NCBI GenBank assembly: GCA_945836755.1
Contig: CAMAMB010000002.1
Location: 1 to 64,000 of the forward strand
Length of the DNA stretch: 64,000 nucleotides
Source: an uncultured Bacteroidales bacterium
GTDB taxonomy: Bacteria; Bacteroidota; Bacteroidia; Bacteroidales; Bacteroidaceae
Direction of reading: 5' to 3'
The notes under the pieces are model-generated. The model saw nothing but the letters and a program-made list of their open reading frames with translations. It did no database searches and had not been told where the DNA came from. The number at the start of each line of letters is the position of its first letter. The stretch's first letter is position 1. Positions 28,517 to 36,722 of the stretch are shown piece by piece. The translations under genes were made by a program, and so were the position numbers.

Positions 28517-28604
28517 CGTCGCCCGTTCGGTAGACGACCGTACATCGTTCGGGCGACGGGCATACACTGAGCGGGCGACGGGCGTACACCGCTCGGACGA
28601 CGAT
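28517..28604 (+). repeat. 22-bp tandem array B, four units
   Basis: Units start at 28517, 28539, 28561 and 28583. The second begins CGTACATCGTTCGGGCGACG, the third CATACACTGAGCGGGCGACG and the fourth CGTACACCGCTCGGACGACG. The first (CGTCGCCCGTTCGGTAGACG) holds CGTCGCCCG, the exact reverse complement of CGGGCGACG in the second. The array starts CATCGTCG and ends CGACGATG. It lies in the convergent gap between the cyuA-like and AmpG-like genes, in the same orientation as the arrays at 10.1 and 41.2 kb. Confidence 0.78.
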
Positions 28605-28694
28605 GGGCTGGAGCAGCCGAGGAATGGCAGGAACGGTCGTCAGCGGGCAGCCGGTAGCGACCGACATGGTGAAACTGAAGGCCGCAGGATGTGC

Positions 28695-29957
28695 CTACTC
28701 TTCAGGGACTTTCTTTATCAACATCGAAGCCACAAAGGTGAAGATACAGAGCACTGTGGCTATGATAAAGAAATTGAGATAGCCACTACGTTCCTGTAGA
28801 TAGCCCGCCACCATGCCGGGAAGCATCATGCTGAGTGCCATAAACCCGGTACAGAAGGCGTAGTGTGACGTAGACTTGGGCCCTTTGGAAAAGAGCATAA
28901 GGAAGAGCATGTATGCCGTAAACCCAAAGCCGTAACCGAACTGTTCGACGAAGACACAGGCACTGATGAGAGGCAGGTTGTCGGGTTGTGCATAGGCGAG
29001 GAAGATATACACCACGTCGGGCAGGGTAATGCTCAGCACCATGGGCCAAAGCCAACGCTTCAGCCCCCCTCTTTCGGCACACACACCGCCAAGTATGCCG
29101 CCGAGCGTAAGCCCTACGACGCCGACTGTGCCCTGTACGAAGCCGAGGTCGCTCGTGGTCATGCCGAGTCCGCCCTCGCTGACGCTGTCTAACATGAAGA
29201 GGGGGCATATCTTGACAAGCAACGCCTCGGGCAGACGATAGAGGAGCATGAAAGCGATGGCGGCACCTACCGCCGGCTTACGGAAGAAGTCTAAGAAGGT
29301 GAGCACGAAGTCGCGTACCATGTCTTTGACCTTGGCAGGACGGCGCTCACTGTCGGCGATACACGAAGGCAATGCCTTGAGATGATAGAGGAAGAAGCAC
29401 ACGAAGGAGGCCGACAAGGCGGCAAAGACGAGCGACCATGCCTGTTGGGGCTTGTTGTACAACTCTAAAGTGCCGGCCAGCATGATGAGCAGACCCTGAC
29501 CTACTATCATGGAGATGCGATAGAACGTAGACCTGATGCCGACGAAGAAGGCCTGTTCACGACGATTGAGCGCAAGCAGATAGAAGCCATCGGCCGCGAT
29601 GTCGTGGGTGGCACTGCTGAAAGCCAGCAGCCAGAACATGACCAAGGTCCACCTGACGAAATGCGTGGTGGGAATGGTCAAAGCCAAACCTGCCAGCGCA
29701 GCACCGACAAGTAGCTGCATGAGCACTATCCACTGGCGCTTTGAGCCGAACACCTCAACCAGGGGACTCCAGAAAGGCTTGATGACCCACGGCAGATAGA
29801 GCCAGGAGGTGTAGAGGGCAATGTCGGCATTGGAGAGACCCAGGCGCTCATACATCACAGTGGCCACAGTCATGACCACGACGTATGGCAGCCCCTCGGC
29901 AGTATAGAGGCTGGGGATCCAAAACCATGGAGAGAATTTCTTGGTAAGTGAAGACAT
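28695..29957 (-). CDS. MFS permease, AmpG-like (muropeptide transporter family)
   Basis: A 420-aa membrane protein with about twelve hydrophobic segments, starting FSPWFWIPSLYTAEGLPYVVV, the N-terminal pattern of AmpG-type permeases. The charge-bearing loops and HDIAADGFYL (about residue 125) also match. AmpG imports anhydro-muropeptides for cell-wall recycling; in Bacteroidetes such proteins are often only annotated as MFS transporters, so the substrate is inferred. I use ATG 29957 (MSSLTKKFSPWFW) instead of the track start 120 bases upstream, whose 40 extra residues are encoded by the rny terminator region. It is the gene after rny, separated by a terminator. Confidence 0.85.
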   Translation of the reverse strand: MSSLTKKFSPWFWIPSLYTAEGLPYVVVMTVATVMYERLGLSNADIALYTSWLYLPWVIKPFWSPLVEVFGSKRQWIVLMQLLVGAALAGLALTIPTTHFVRWTLVMFWLLAFSSATHDIAADGFYLLALNRREQAFFVGIRSTFYRISMIVGQGLLIMLAGTLELYNKPQQAWSLVFAALSASFVCFFLYHLKALPSCIADSERRPAKVKDMVRDFVLTFLDFFRKPAVGAAIAFMLLYRLPEALLVKICPLFMLDSVSEGGLGMTTSDLGFVQGTVGVVGLTLGGILGGVCAERGGLKRWLWPMVLSITLPDVVYIFLAYAQPDNLPLISACVFVEQFGYGFGFTAYMLFLMLFSKGPKSTSHYAFCTGFMALSMMLPGMVAGYLQERSGYLNFFIIATVLCIFTFVASMLIKKVPEE

Positions 29958-30017
29958 AAGTGTGTGAACGTTAGACAGAAAGGAGAAGCAGGACAGTGAG
30001 AACCTGCATGGCTGGAA

Positions 30018-30061
30018 GAAAAAGAAGAGGTGCACCAACACGTAACTGTCTTGGCGCACCA
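30018..30061 (-). terminator. Terminator downstream of rny
   Basis: On the minus strand GGTGCGCCA and TGGTGCACC pair (one mismatch) around a 14-base loop and are followed by TCTTCTTTTTCTTCC. It begins 42 bases after the rny stop codon and isolates it from the AmpG-like gene. Confidence 0.7.
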
Positions 30062-30102
30062 TATAAGGGGGAAGCACTCAGTGGAGACGACCGTACATGG
30101 AG

Positions 30103-31632
30103 TTACTTGGCGTAGCTGACGGAACGGGTTTCGCGAATAACGGTGATCTTCACCTGACCGGGATAGGTCATCTCGTCCTGTATGCGTCGGGCTATGTCGG
30201 CACTGAGGGTTTCAATCTGTCGGTCGTCAATCTTATCGGCACCCACGATGACACGCAGTTCACGGCCTGCCTGAATGGCATAAGTCTTGGTGACACCGTC
30301 GTAGCTGGCTGCTATCTGTTCGAGGTCGTTGAGGCGCTTGATGTAAGCCTCGACTATCTCGCGACGGGCGCCGGGACGGGCGCCGCTGATGGCATCGCAG
30401 ACTTGTACGATGGGAGCGAGCAGGGATGTCATCTCTACCTCATCGTGGTGGGCACCGATGGCATTGCAGATATCTGCCTTCTCTTTGTACTTCTCAGCCA
30501 GCTTGGCACCATAGAGTGCGTGTGGCAACTCGCTTTCCTCGTCAGGCACTTTACCTATATCGTGGAGCAGACCGGCGCGCTTGGCTTTCTTGGGATTGAG
30601 GCCCAGCTCAGCGGCCATGACGGAGCAGAGGTTGGCTGTCTCGCGGGCATGCTGAAGGAGGTTCTGACCATACGAGGAACGGTACTTCATCTTGCCGATA
30701 ATGCGGACGAGCTCCGGGTGAAGACCGTGAATGCCGAGGTCGATGGTGGTACGCTTACCGGTCTCTATGACCTCGTCTTCGACTTGCTTCTTAACCTTGT
30801 TGACCACTTCCTCAATGCGGGCAGGGTGGATGCGGCCGTCTGCAATAAGCTGGTGAAGGGCTAAACGGCAGACCTCGCGGCGCACGGGGTCGAAGGCGCT
30901 GATGACGATGGCTTCGGGAGTGTCGTCCACGACAATTTCCACGCCGGTGGCAGCCTCGAGGGCACGTATGTTGCGGCCTTCGCGACCGATGATGCGGCCT
31001 TTCACTTCGTCGTTGTCAATATGGAAGATGGTCACGCTGTTTTCGATAGCCGTCTCAGTGGCCACTCGCTGGATGGTCTGGATGACAATGCGCTTGGCCT
31101 CTTTGGTGGCAGTGAGGCGGGCGTCGTCCATCATCTCGTTGATGTAACCTTGGGCCTGTGTGCGTGCTTCGTCCTTGAGCGACTCCACGAGGCGGGTGCG
31201 TGCCTCGTCGGCGGAGAGGCCGCTGAGCTCTTCGAGCTTCTCGCGCTCCTTCAGTTGCAGCTTCTCAAGCTCTTCTTCGCGGCGTGTCAGGTTCTGCTCC
31301 TTGCTCACAAGGCGATTGTGCTGGTTGTCAATCTCTTGCTTTCTGCGATTGAGGTCTTCCTGGCGTTGGTTAAGGCCAAGCTCGCGCTGCTTGAGGCGAT
31401 TTTCTGTTTGCAAGATCTTCTGATTGCGCTGTCCCACCTCGGCCTCTAACTCGGCCTTCTTGTTGAGGAACTTCTCTTTGACTTCAAGGAGTTGCTTCTC
31501 CTTGATGACTTCAGCCTCGCGGCTGGCGTTGTCAATCATTCTCTTGTATTTCTTCTTTAGGACCAGTCGGAAGAAGTAGTACCCGAAGCCCATGCCGAAG
31601 AAGATGCTGGCTATTATAATTAAAGCAATCAT
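30103..31632 (-). CDS. rny: Ribonuclease Y
   Basis: Membrane-anchored endoribonuclease that starts mRNA decay. It is 509 aa, the usual size. Layout: N-terminal membrane helix (residues 1-25, [19 protein letters not shown]), long charged coiled coil (about 30-190, rich in Glu, Lys, Arg and Gln), KH RNA-binding domain with [17 protein letters not shown] (about 210-226), then the HD domain with the metal-binding [12 protein letters not shown] near residue 350 and a second His in [10 protein letters not shown]. The end [13 protein letters not shown] is diagnostic. It follows zapA on the minus strand with a gap of 65 bp, so the two are likely in one operon. Confidence 0.96.
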   Translation of the reverse strand: MIALIIIASIFFGMGFGYYFFRLVLKKKYKRMIDNASREAEVIKEKQLLEVKEKFLNKKAELEAEVGQRNQKILQTENRLKQRELGLNQRQEDLNRRKQEIDNQHNRLVSKEQNLTRREEELEKLQLKEREKLEELSGLSADEARTRLVESLKDEARTQAQGYINEMMDDARLTATKEAKRIVIQTIQRVATETAIENSVTIFHIDNDEVKGRIIGREGRNIRALEAATGVEIVVDDTPEAIVISAFDPVRREVCRLALHQLIADGRIHPARIEEVVNKVKKQVEDEVIETGKRTTIDLGIHGLHPELVRIIGKMKYRSSYGQNLLQHARETANLCSVMAAELGLNPKKAKRAGLLHDIGKVPDEESELPHALYGAKLAEKYKEKADICNAIGAHHDEVEMTSLLAPIVQVCDAISGARPGARREIVEAYIKRLNDLEQIAASYDGVTKTYAIQAGRELRVIVGADKIDDRQIETLSADIARRIQDEMTYPGQVKITVIRETRSVSYAK

Positions 31633-31697
31633 TGTGTGGATAGAGGTTGTATGTATTGATGTAGGGGGTGTGTATATGTATACGTAGTATAAGGCGA

Positions 31698-32009
31698 CTA
31701 CCGCTGCCCGAGCAGCTCGTCAATCTCTTGGGTGAGCCTCTCAGCCAGGTCATCGTAAGGTGTCTGGTCGTGTTCCTTCGAGATAAGCAGGTTGCGCACT
31801 GCCAGGTCGAGCATGACGACACTGGTATAACGCTCCGGCTCAAGGTTGGGATAGGCCTGCTCGTACCGATTGAGCTTCTCGTTAATCTGCTTAGCGGCCT
31901 TGCGATATACCTCCTCTTCGTCGCGACGAATGGTAATGGGGAACTCCTTCTTGCCTATCATCAACTGAATGACAAACTTATCGTTACCATTTGGAAGTTT
32001 ATCCGACAT
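31698..32009 (-). CDS. zapA: Cell division protein ZapA
   Basis: A 103-aa protein that binds FtsZ and bundles its filaments at midcell. The N-terminal half is the ZapA globular domain ([32 protein letters not shown]), and the C-terminal half is a coiled coil (about residues 60-100). The length and the position directly before rny and after a small coiled-coil gene are typical of Bacteroidales. In proteobacteria zapA adjoins the 6S RNA gene, which is why the gap upstream of this gene is examined separately. Confidence 0.9.
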   Translation of the reverse strand: MSDKLPNGNDKFVIQLMIGKKEFPITIRRDEEEVYRKAAKQINEKLNRYEQAYPNLEPERYTSVVMLDLAVRNLLISKEHDQTPYDDLAERLTQEIDELLGQR

Positions 32010-32019
32010 GTGACAAAGT

Positions 32020-32165
32020 AGTTATGGGTTAAAACTTGAATGGGAGGTATGAGCTGTACGCCGTTGGGGCGGCGGTGTGAACACCACCTTAAAGGAGGTA
32101 CAATAGCCCTGCATGGAAGCGGTGATGAGCCCAAGAGACTTTACAACCAACGTCCCCGGAAGTGG
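32020..32165 (-). ncRNA. Candidate 6S-like structured RNA upstream of zapA
   Basis: The gap between the coiled-coil gene and zapA holds no ORF but can fold. On the minus strand CGTTGG (32147-32152) pairs with CCAACG (32062-32067), and further in CATCACC (32121-32127) pairs with GGTGGTG (32082-32088). Between the stems are unpaired 5' and 3' strands of about 19 and 14 bases. A closing stem, large bubble and terminal stem is the general plan of 6S RNA, and zapA is its neighbour in proteobacteria. The closing stem is short, however, and I could not compare with a covariance model. It could instead be a zapA leader. Confidence 0.38.
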
Positions 32166-32168
32166 AAG

Positions 32169-32462
32169 TCAGACATCAAGTAGGGCAAGACACTTGTCGA
32201 TGTCCTTGATGAGCTGAGTAAACTTCTGGCGGGTGGCCTTGACATCTTGATCGCTGATCTCGAGCATGCGAACCGTCTTCAGAACCGCGTAATTGTGTTC
32301 CAGCATTTCCACCTGTGCCTTGTGTCGGGCGAGATCAGCCTTTAATTCAGCGTTCTCCACTTTCAATGCGGCGACATTACGGTTCAGCATTTCATAGGCC
32401 TGCATCAACTGACGGACACGTGCCTCGAAGGTGTGCATCGTTTTAATCTGATCCGAAGTCAT
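32169..32462 (-). CDS. Small coiled-coil protein, possibly a ZapB-like division factor
   Basis: A 97-aa, entirely helical, charged protein with heptad patterning over most of its length (VRQLMQAYEMLNRNVAALKV, then ENAELKADLARHKAQVEMLE). It lacks a signal peptide and membrane segment. Small coiled-coil proteins of this size precede zapA in many Bacteroidales genomes. By size, composition and neighbour it could be a functional counterpart of ZapB, the coiled-coil partner of ZapA, but this is inference and no specific homology is claimed. It is probably first of the operon with zapA and rny. Confidence 0.75.
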   Translation of the reverse strand: MTSDQIKTMHTFEARVRQLMQAYEMLNRNVAALKVENAELKADLARHKAQVEMLEHNYAVLKTVRMLEISDQDVKATRQKFTQLIKDIDKCLALLDV

Positions 32463-32634
32463 TGGGTTGGAATGAAGGTTTGAGTGAGCTGGGTATACAG
32501 CCTATAGCTTAGACAGAGGAGGTAAGAGGGGAGAAGAACATGTGGCAGCCCGTAACGGATAACGGGAATATAGCCGGCTACCGCCATCACTACCGGCCTG
32601 CTCGCGGTATGGCACGTAGTGACGAGCTGAAGGA

Positions 32635-33264
32635 TTACTCGTCGGCGGGCTTGGGTTCTTTCTTCGCCAACATGATGATGTTGTAAACGAAGTCAGTAAC
32701 CCACTGCTCACTATACCCAAGCGAGCTCTGGTAAGTCCGCACACTGAGACAAGCCTTGTAGACGGCGGGATCTTTCCACACGTCCTTGGTAAGAATATCA
32801 TGTATCTGCCTTTGGGTCAAACCGTATAAGGCTTTACGGAAGAAGGATGGAAGGCGGAACTTCCACTTCATCAAGTTACCCATCAGCATCATGAGCTCTT
32901 GGTTGAAGCCTTGAAACTGGAAGAGGTAGGAACGCATGTCGTTGGCGTTACGACACCGTTTTTTCACACTGGCGTCAATCTCTTTGAAGAAGTAGTCTTG
33001 AAGACCATAGATGTCCATGAGCATCTTCTTACACTTATTCTTCTCAGCCAGCCCAAGCCTGTTGTTGGTAGTGGGAATATGGAGAGACTGCTTGAAGACG
33101 CGGAGATCGGGCATCAGGGCCAGATTAGCAAGACCGAGGTTCGAAGCTATGAGAGCCTGATAGTAGACGCGAATGAGCATCATGAAGTCCTCCATTCCGC
33201 CGACGCGCCAACCGGCTTCTTGGGCGGTCGCCTTGTTTTTTTTAAAGATGGAGAATAATCCCAT
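32635..33264 (-). CDS. Conserved hypothetical protein, 209 aa
   Basis: I do not recognise a named family. It is basic, rich in Leu, Met, Phe and Tyr, predicted mostly helical and soluble; the helix MLMGNLMKWKFRLPSFFRKA is amphipathic. It starts MGLFSIFKKNKATAQEAGWR at 33264; the track start 18 codons upstream lies in untranslated leader. The N-terminal GLFSIFKK pattern is common to cytoplasmic Bacteroidales proteins of unknown role. It has its own likely promoter (-7 TATCTTTG at 33457) and a leader of about 185 bases with small hairpins. No partner gene suggests a function. Confidence 0.7.
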   Translation of the reverse strand: MGLFSIFKKNKATAQEAGWRVGGMEDFMMLIRVYYQALIASNLGLANLALMPDLRVFKQSLHIPTTNNRLGLAEKNKCKKMLMDIYGLQDYFFKEIDASVKKRCRNANDMRSYLFQFQGFNQELMMLMGNLMKWKFRLPSFFRKALYGLTQRQIHDILTKDVWKDPAVYKACLSVRTYQSSLGYSEQWVTDFVYNIIMLAKKEPKPADE

Positions 33265-33456
33265 AAATGATATTGGAAAGTTGAGGTTGCTTCCCAGCAT
33301 GTGACCGATATGGTACACAGGAGGAAGGACGATATAAAAAGTCTGCGCAACCAGTTGAGTGAAGGGCCGGTCTATCGGACCGAGAGGTCAACTACTACGA
33401 GTGACACTTCGAACGGCTTCACGTGCCGTCAACTCCATTCCGCTGATTACATGTGG

Positions 33457-33464
33457 CAAAGATA
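33457..33464 (-). promoter_or_regulatory. -7 element for the 209-aa hypothetical gene
   Basis: On the minus strand the sequence is TATCTTTG, a full match to TAnnTTTG. No TTTG lies at the expected upstream spacing. Transcription would begin near 33450. The leader contains a CGGTC/GACCG hairpin near 33371-33384. Confidence 0.45.
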
Positions 33465-33513
33465 TGAAATATTTAAGTAATTGGCTTTATTTTATATGCG
33501 CTAAATGAAGAGA

Positions 33514-35874
33514 TTAGCGTATTTGATTAGTTTCTTGCTTGAGGGCTCTGTCTATGAGGAAGAGTAGAGACGCGTAGAAATTATTGTGAGGGTGAAGCGC
33601 AAAGGTCGCCCTGAGATTTGTCAGCGTCTGATAGATGGCTGGGAAGGTTTTGCTGTTTGTCTCGCCGTTGAGTTGCATGATGAGATGGTTCACGGCATCT
33701 GCCTGAAGTAGTTTCCGATAGTCGGAAGGTACGGCCCCTGTCTTGGCTTCGGCAAAGAGACGGCCCGTCACATCGTCCAGGTAATCATGGAGAGGGTAGT
33801 TGGGATTGAGGCGTAGCATCACGAGACTCGACAACAACGAGCTGACCACTCTCTGCCCTATCCTCTCGGCATAGGACCGCGGCTGAGGAGTGATGCGAGC
33901 CATGTAGGCCGGTGTGGTGAGCCATGTAGGTTCATGCAAGATGTGGCGGTCGAGGAAGTCGACGGCTCGCTGCTGATCTTCACGAGAGTTATAAGAATAG
34001 ACGCTACCTTCCTCGTCCGGCGCCTTGTAGTCGTTGAATGTTCCACCTATGTTCGACAGCACGTGGAAGCAATATCGGTTAAACTGATTAACTATCTGCC
34101 CGTACATGGTACGAAGGTTGTCTCCGTTGATGTCATTGCTTTCGTAGGTCCATGCCGGCAGATGCTGCAGTTCACGTTGCAGATTGCGTATACCGTATTC
34201 CGAAGCCTTCATGGCGTCGTCTCCAAGATCCTCCGTCTGACACCGTGGGTCGTTGGTGCGGTTGGTTTCGCCGTCGCCAAACCACAGACGTCTGTTTGCC
34301 CTTAGGCGTGCCGATGTAAGAGGTTCCAGCTCCCAATGGTCTGCATCGCAGTCATAAGCCCCCGGCATGATGCGATACCCCCACTCTATGGCCCACTCGT
34401 CGTAGTCGCCTATGCGAGGGAAGAGGCCCTCTCTACCTATGCTGTCCTCGGGCTGCGCTACATAGTTGAAGCGTGCGTAGTCCATGATGCTGGGTGTATG
34501 ACCATGCTTATATAGGAATGTCTTGCTGCGAAGGCTGTCCACAGGAACCAGACTCGACGAGCCGAAGTTGTGGCGCAGTCCGAGCGTGTGTCCCACCTCA
34601 TGAGAAGACACGAAACGTATAAGCTGCCCCATCAGCTCCGTATCAAATTTCATGCAGCGTGCAGCCTCGTCGAGCGTAGATGCCTGCACCATATACCAAT
34701 CGTGCACGAGCGACATCACGTTATGGTACCAGCAAATGTGGCTCTCTATAATCTCACCGCTTCGGGGGTCACTCACATGAGGGCCATAGGCGTTCTCAAT
34801 GTGGGAAGCAAGGTAACGAATGACTGAGAAGCGTGCGTCCTCCATGGACATGGTGCTGTCGTTCTCGGGCCACTCCTTAGCCATAATGGCATTCTTGAAG
34901 CCGGCCTTCTCGAATGCTTTCTGCCAATCGTTCACACCTGCAATGAGATATGGCCGCCACTGTTTGGGAGTAGCCGGATCTATGTAGTAGACGATAGGCT
35001 TCTTTGGCTCAATGAGTTCGCCGCGCTTCATTTTCTCAGCATCGGCGCTATCTTTCGGCTCGAGGCGCCAGCGAGTGATGAAGCGACGTGGTGTGACGCT
35101 CTGCTGGTGGTCAGCAAACTCTATATAAGAGTTGGTAAAATAGCCCACGCGCGGATCAAACAGACGAGGCATCATCGGCTCCTTGGGAAGCAACACAAAC
35201 GATATGTTCAGCCCAATAGTCACCTTTCCGGTAGCGCGGCCGGCGATGGTAGACTTAGACATTGAGGTCCACGTGTTTACGGTACGCACCTCGGTATTTG
35301 TAGGGAACGTATGAATGCTTTCAATGTATGAGAGGCTGCGCATAAACGACTGTGCGCCGAAGAGTGTGCGGGCCGAGGAGCTAAGGCCGAGCGCCTGGTT
35401 GTCGCTGAGGAAGAGGTCGGTCACCTTGACTTTCATCTTCCCCCTTTGCACATTCTCTATCTTGAACGAAGCGATTATAGGGTCGGTGCTACATGAACGC
35501 ACCGCCGCATTGATGGCATCGAGGGTATCGGCCCGGTTGATTATCAAGCGTGAGCGCATCAACAACCTATCCTTACCGGTGGTCTGAAAATAGATGGTCT
35601 GCTCACCCACCTGCTCTCCGCCATACTTGCCTGTATAGGCCGGAGTGCCGGTATAGCGTACGGTGACGAGGATGTCCCGTCCTAAAAGGGTGTCCGGTAT
35701 GTGAAAATACCAGTCATCACCTGAGCGGGTCACGTCAAATAGTCCTTTATCTGCCTTGGAGGCAGCAGCTTCCTGCTTAGCCTTATCTTGGGGCTCCTTA
35801 GGGAGGGAGAATGCGCTCAGCGAGCTACTTAGGGTAAACAGGGAGAGTAAGAGGAAGAGGGGTAAACGTTGCAT
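33514..35874 (-). CDS. Secreted zinc-dependent metalloprotease (DUF5117/DUF4953 type)
   Basis: A 786-aa exported protein. The signal peptide covers about residues 1-22 (PLFLLLSLFTLSSSLSAFS). A DUF5118/DUF5117-like region follows (about 40-300). The zinc site HEVGHTLGLRHNFGSS (near residue 430) is an extended metzincin-type HExxHxxGxxH motif, and the remaining domain has MDYARFNYVAQPED just after it, resembling a Met-turn. The family is common in Bacteroidetes, periplasmic or surface-located, and its natural substrates are not established. It is the downstream partner of an unknown gene ending 57 bp upstream. Length and complete motif indicate an intact enzyme. Confidence 0.9.
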   Translation of the reverse strand: MQRLPLFLLLSLFTLSSSLSAFSLPKEPQDKAKQEAAASKADKGLFDVTRSGDDWYFHIPDTLLGRDILVTVRYTGTPAYTGKYGGEQVGEQTIYFQTTGKDRLLMRSRLIINRADTLDAINAAVRSCSTDPIIASFKIENVQRGKMKVKVTDLFLSDNQALGLSSSARTLFGAQSFMRSLSYIESIHTFPTNTEVRTVNTWTSMSKSTIAGRATGKVTIGLNISFVLLPKEPMMPRLFDPRVGYFTNSYIEFADHQQSVTPRRFITRWRLEPKDSADAEKMKRGELIEPKKPIVYYIDPATPKQWRPYLIAGVNDWQKAFEKAGFKNAIMAKEWPENDSTMSMEDARFSVIRYLASHIENAYGPHVSDPRSGEIIESHICWYHNVMSLVHDWYMVQASTLDEAARCMKFDTELMGQLIRFVSSHEVGHTLGLRHNFGSSSLVPVDSLRSKTFLYKHGHTPSIMDYARFNYVAQPEDSIGREGLFPRIGDYDEWAIEWGYRIMPGAYDCDADHWELEPLTSARLRANRRLWFGDGETNRTNDPRCQTEDLGDDAMKASEYGIRNLQRELQHLPAWTYESNDINGDNLRTMYGQIVNQFNRYCFHVLSNIGGTFNDYKAPDEEGSVYSYNSREDQQRAVDFLDRHILHEPTWLTTPAYMARITPQPRSYAERIGQRVVSSLLSSLVMLRLNPNYPLHDYLDDVTGRLFAEAKTGAVPSDYRKLLQADAVNHLIMQLNGETNSKTFPAIYQTLTNLRATFALHPHNNFYASLLFLIDRALKQETNQIR

Positions 35875-35931
35875 AGATTATTTGAAGTCATTAGAGATGT
35901 ATAGGAACAGGCCATGTCGGCACTGCGTATA

Positions 35932-36645
35932 TTATATAGGTGTATATATGCCTTTCAGTATGTGTATGAAGGCTTCGTGTGAAGCGTCCAAGCGGCTGAA
36001 GGCATAGGGGGGTAGTTTGAGCGACAAGGTGGCCGGTAAGTCCGCGATGTCGAAGTATTGGCGAATAATGGCAGCCATATTGAGCGAGAGCTGGTCGCCT
36101 TTCTTCAAAAGCTGGATACTGTAGAGGCGCAACCTGTCCTTGTCGGCCTCGCCTCGCCTCAGTTGATTGAAGAGCAGGTAATACGATTCGGGGGTACCTA
36201 CCTTTAGCAGAAGGGGCGCGAAATCTATATCCCGGCCTTGCCCCATTGCTCTGAGCAACTTCTCGGCCTGCATCCCGTCGTGTATCACCGGCAGAAGGGC
36301 CTCGAGTGTCTTGCTACAATCTATCGGTGTGGCTTGCCGCAAGAATTGTGCCAAGCGTGGGTCGTTCAAGTCTAAAGTGCCGCCTGCCACCATCCTCGCT
36401 GCTGCTTTCAAGAAGGTGCCAAGATAGGCTTTCCGGTCAGCGGGCACAATCTCCACGAAGTAGGCCCAGAATTGGTCTGACGGCAACTCCGGTAGCAAGC
36501 GGTCTCCCAGCAAACTGCCGGCAGCACGAAACTCTGCCACGCTGAGGCGGTCAAGCCAGGCCAACAGGGCGCGGGGGTCGCCTCCGGCAAGGCAGGTGCC
36601 GAGAGCATGTGCAAGACGTGAATTATAGGAACGGGCTTGTGCCAT
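35932..36645 (-). CDS. Hypothetical helical protein, 237 aa
   Basis: Not recognised. It is a Leu/Ala-rich, mostly helical soluble protein without a signal peptide. The helices are short and repeat in pairs (FVEIVPADRKAYLGTFLKAA, then FLRQATPIDCSKTLEALLPV), suggesting a HEAT-like or TPR-like superhelix; that is an inference from pattern alone. It starts at the first ATG, 77 bp after rlmD on the same strand, and is followed by the metalloprotease gene after 57 bp. Codon usage looks like that of its neighbours, so it is probably a real gene of an rlmD-containing transcript. Confidence 0.65.
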   Translation of the reverse strand: MAQARSYNSRLAHALGTCLAGGDPRALLAWLDRLSVAEFRAAGSLLGDRLLPELPSDQFWAYFVEIVPADRKAYLGTFLKAAARMVAGGTLDLNDPRLAQFLRQATPIDCSKTLEALLPVIHDGMQAEKLLRAMGQGRDIDFAPLLLKVGTPESYYLLFNQLRRGEADKDRLRLYSIQLLKKGDQLSLNMAAIIRQYFDIADLPATLSLKLPPYAFSRLDASHEAFIHILKGIYTPI

Positions 36646-36722
36646 AGCTACTTAAAGGTGAAGGGTATACGCATGCCATAGGGGCTGCATCTGTCGGAGC
36701 GGATACGGCAAGGTGGATGCCG

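Noticed and set aside
30097-30864. 255-aa plus-strand frame opposite rny
   Set aside because: Complete overlap with the conserved KH and HD domains of RNase Y; no independent start signal or family.
32091-32099. Shine-Dalgarno-like AAAGGAGGT followed by an ATG on the plus strand
   Set aside because: The following frame has only about 34 codons and runs antisense to the coiled-coil gene; Bacteroidetes make little use of such sites. Probably part of the structured RNA.
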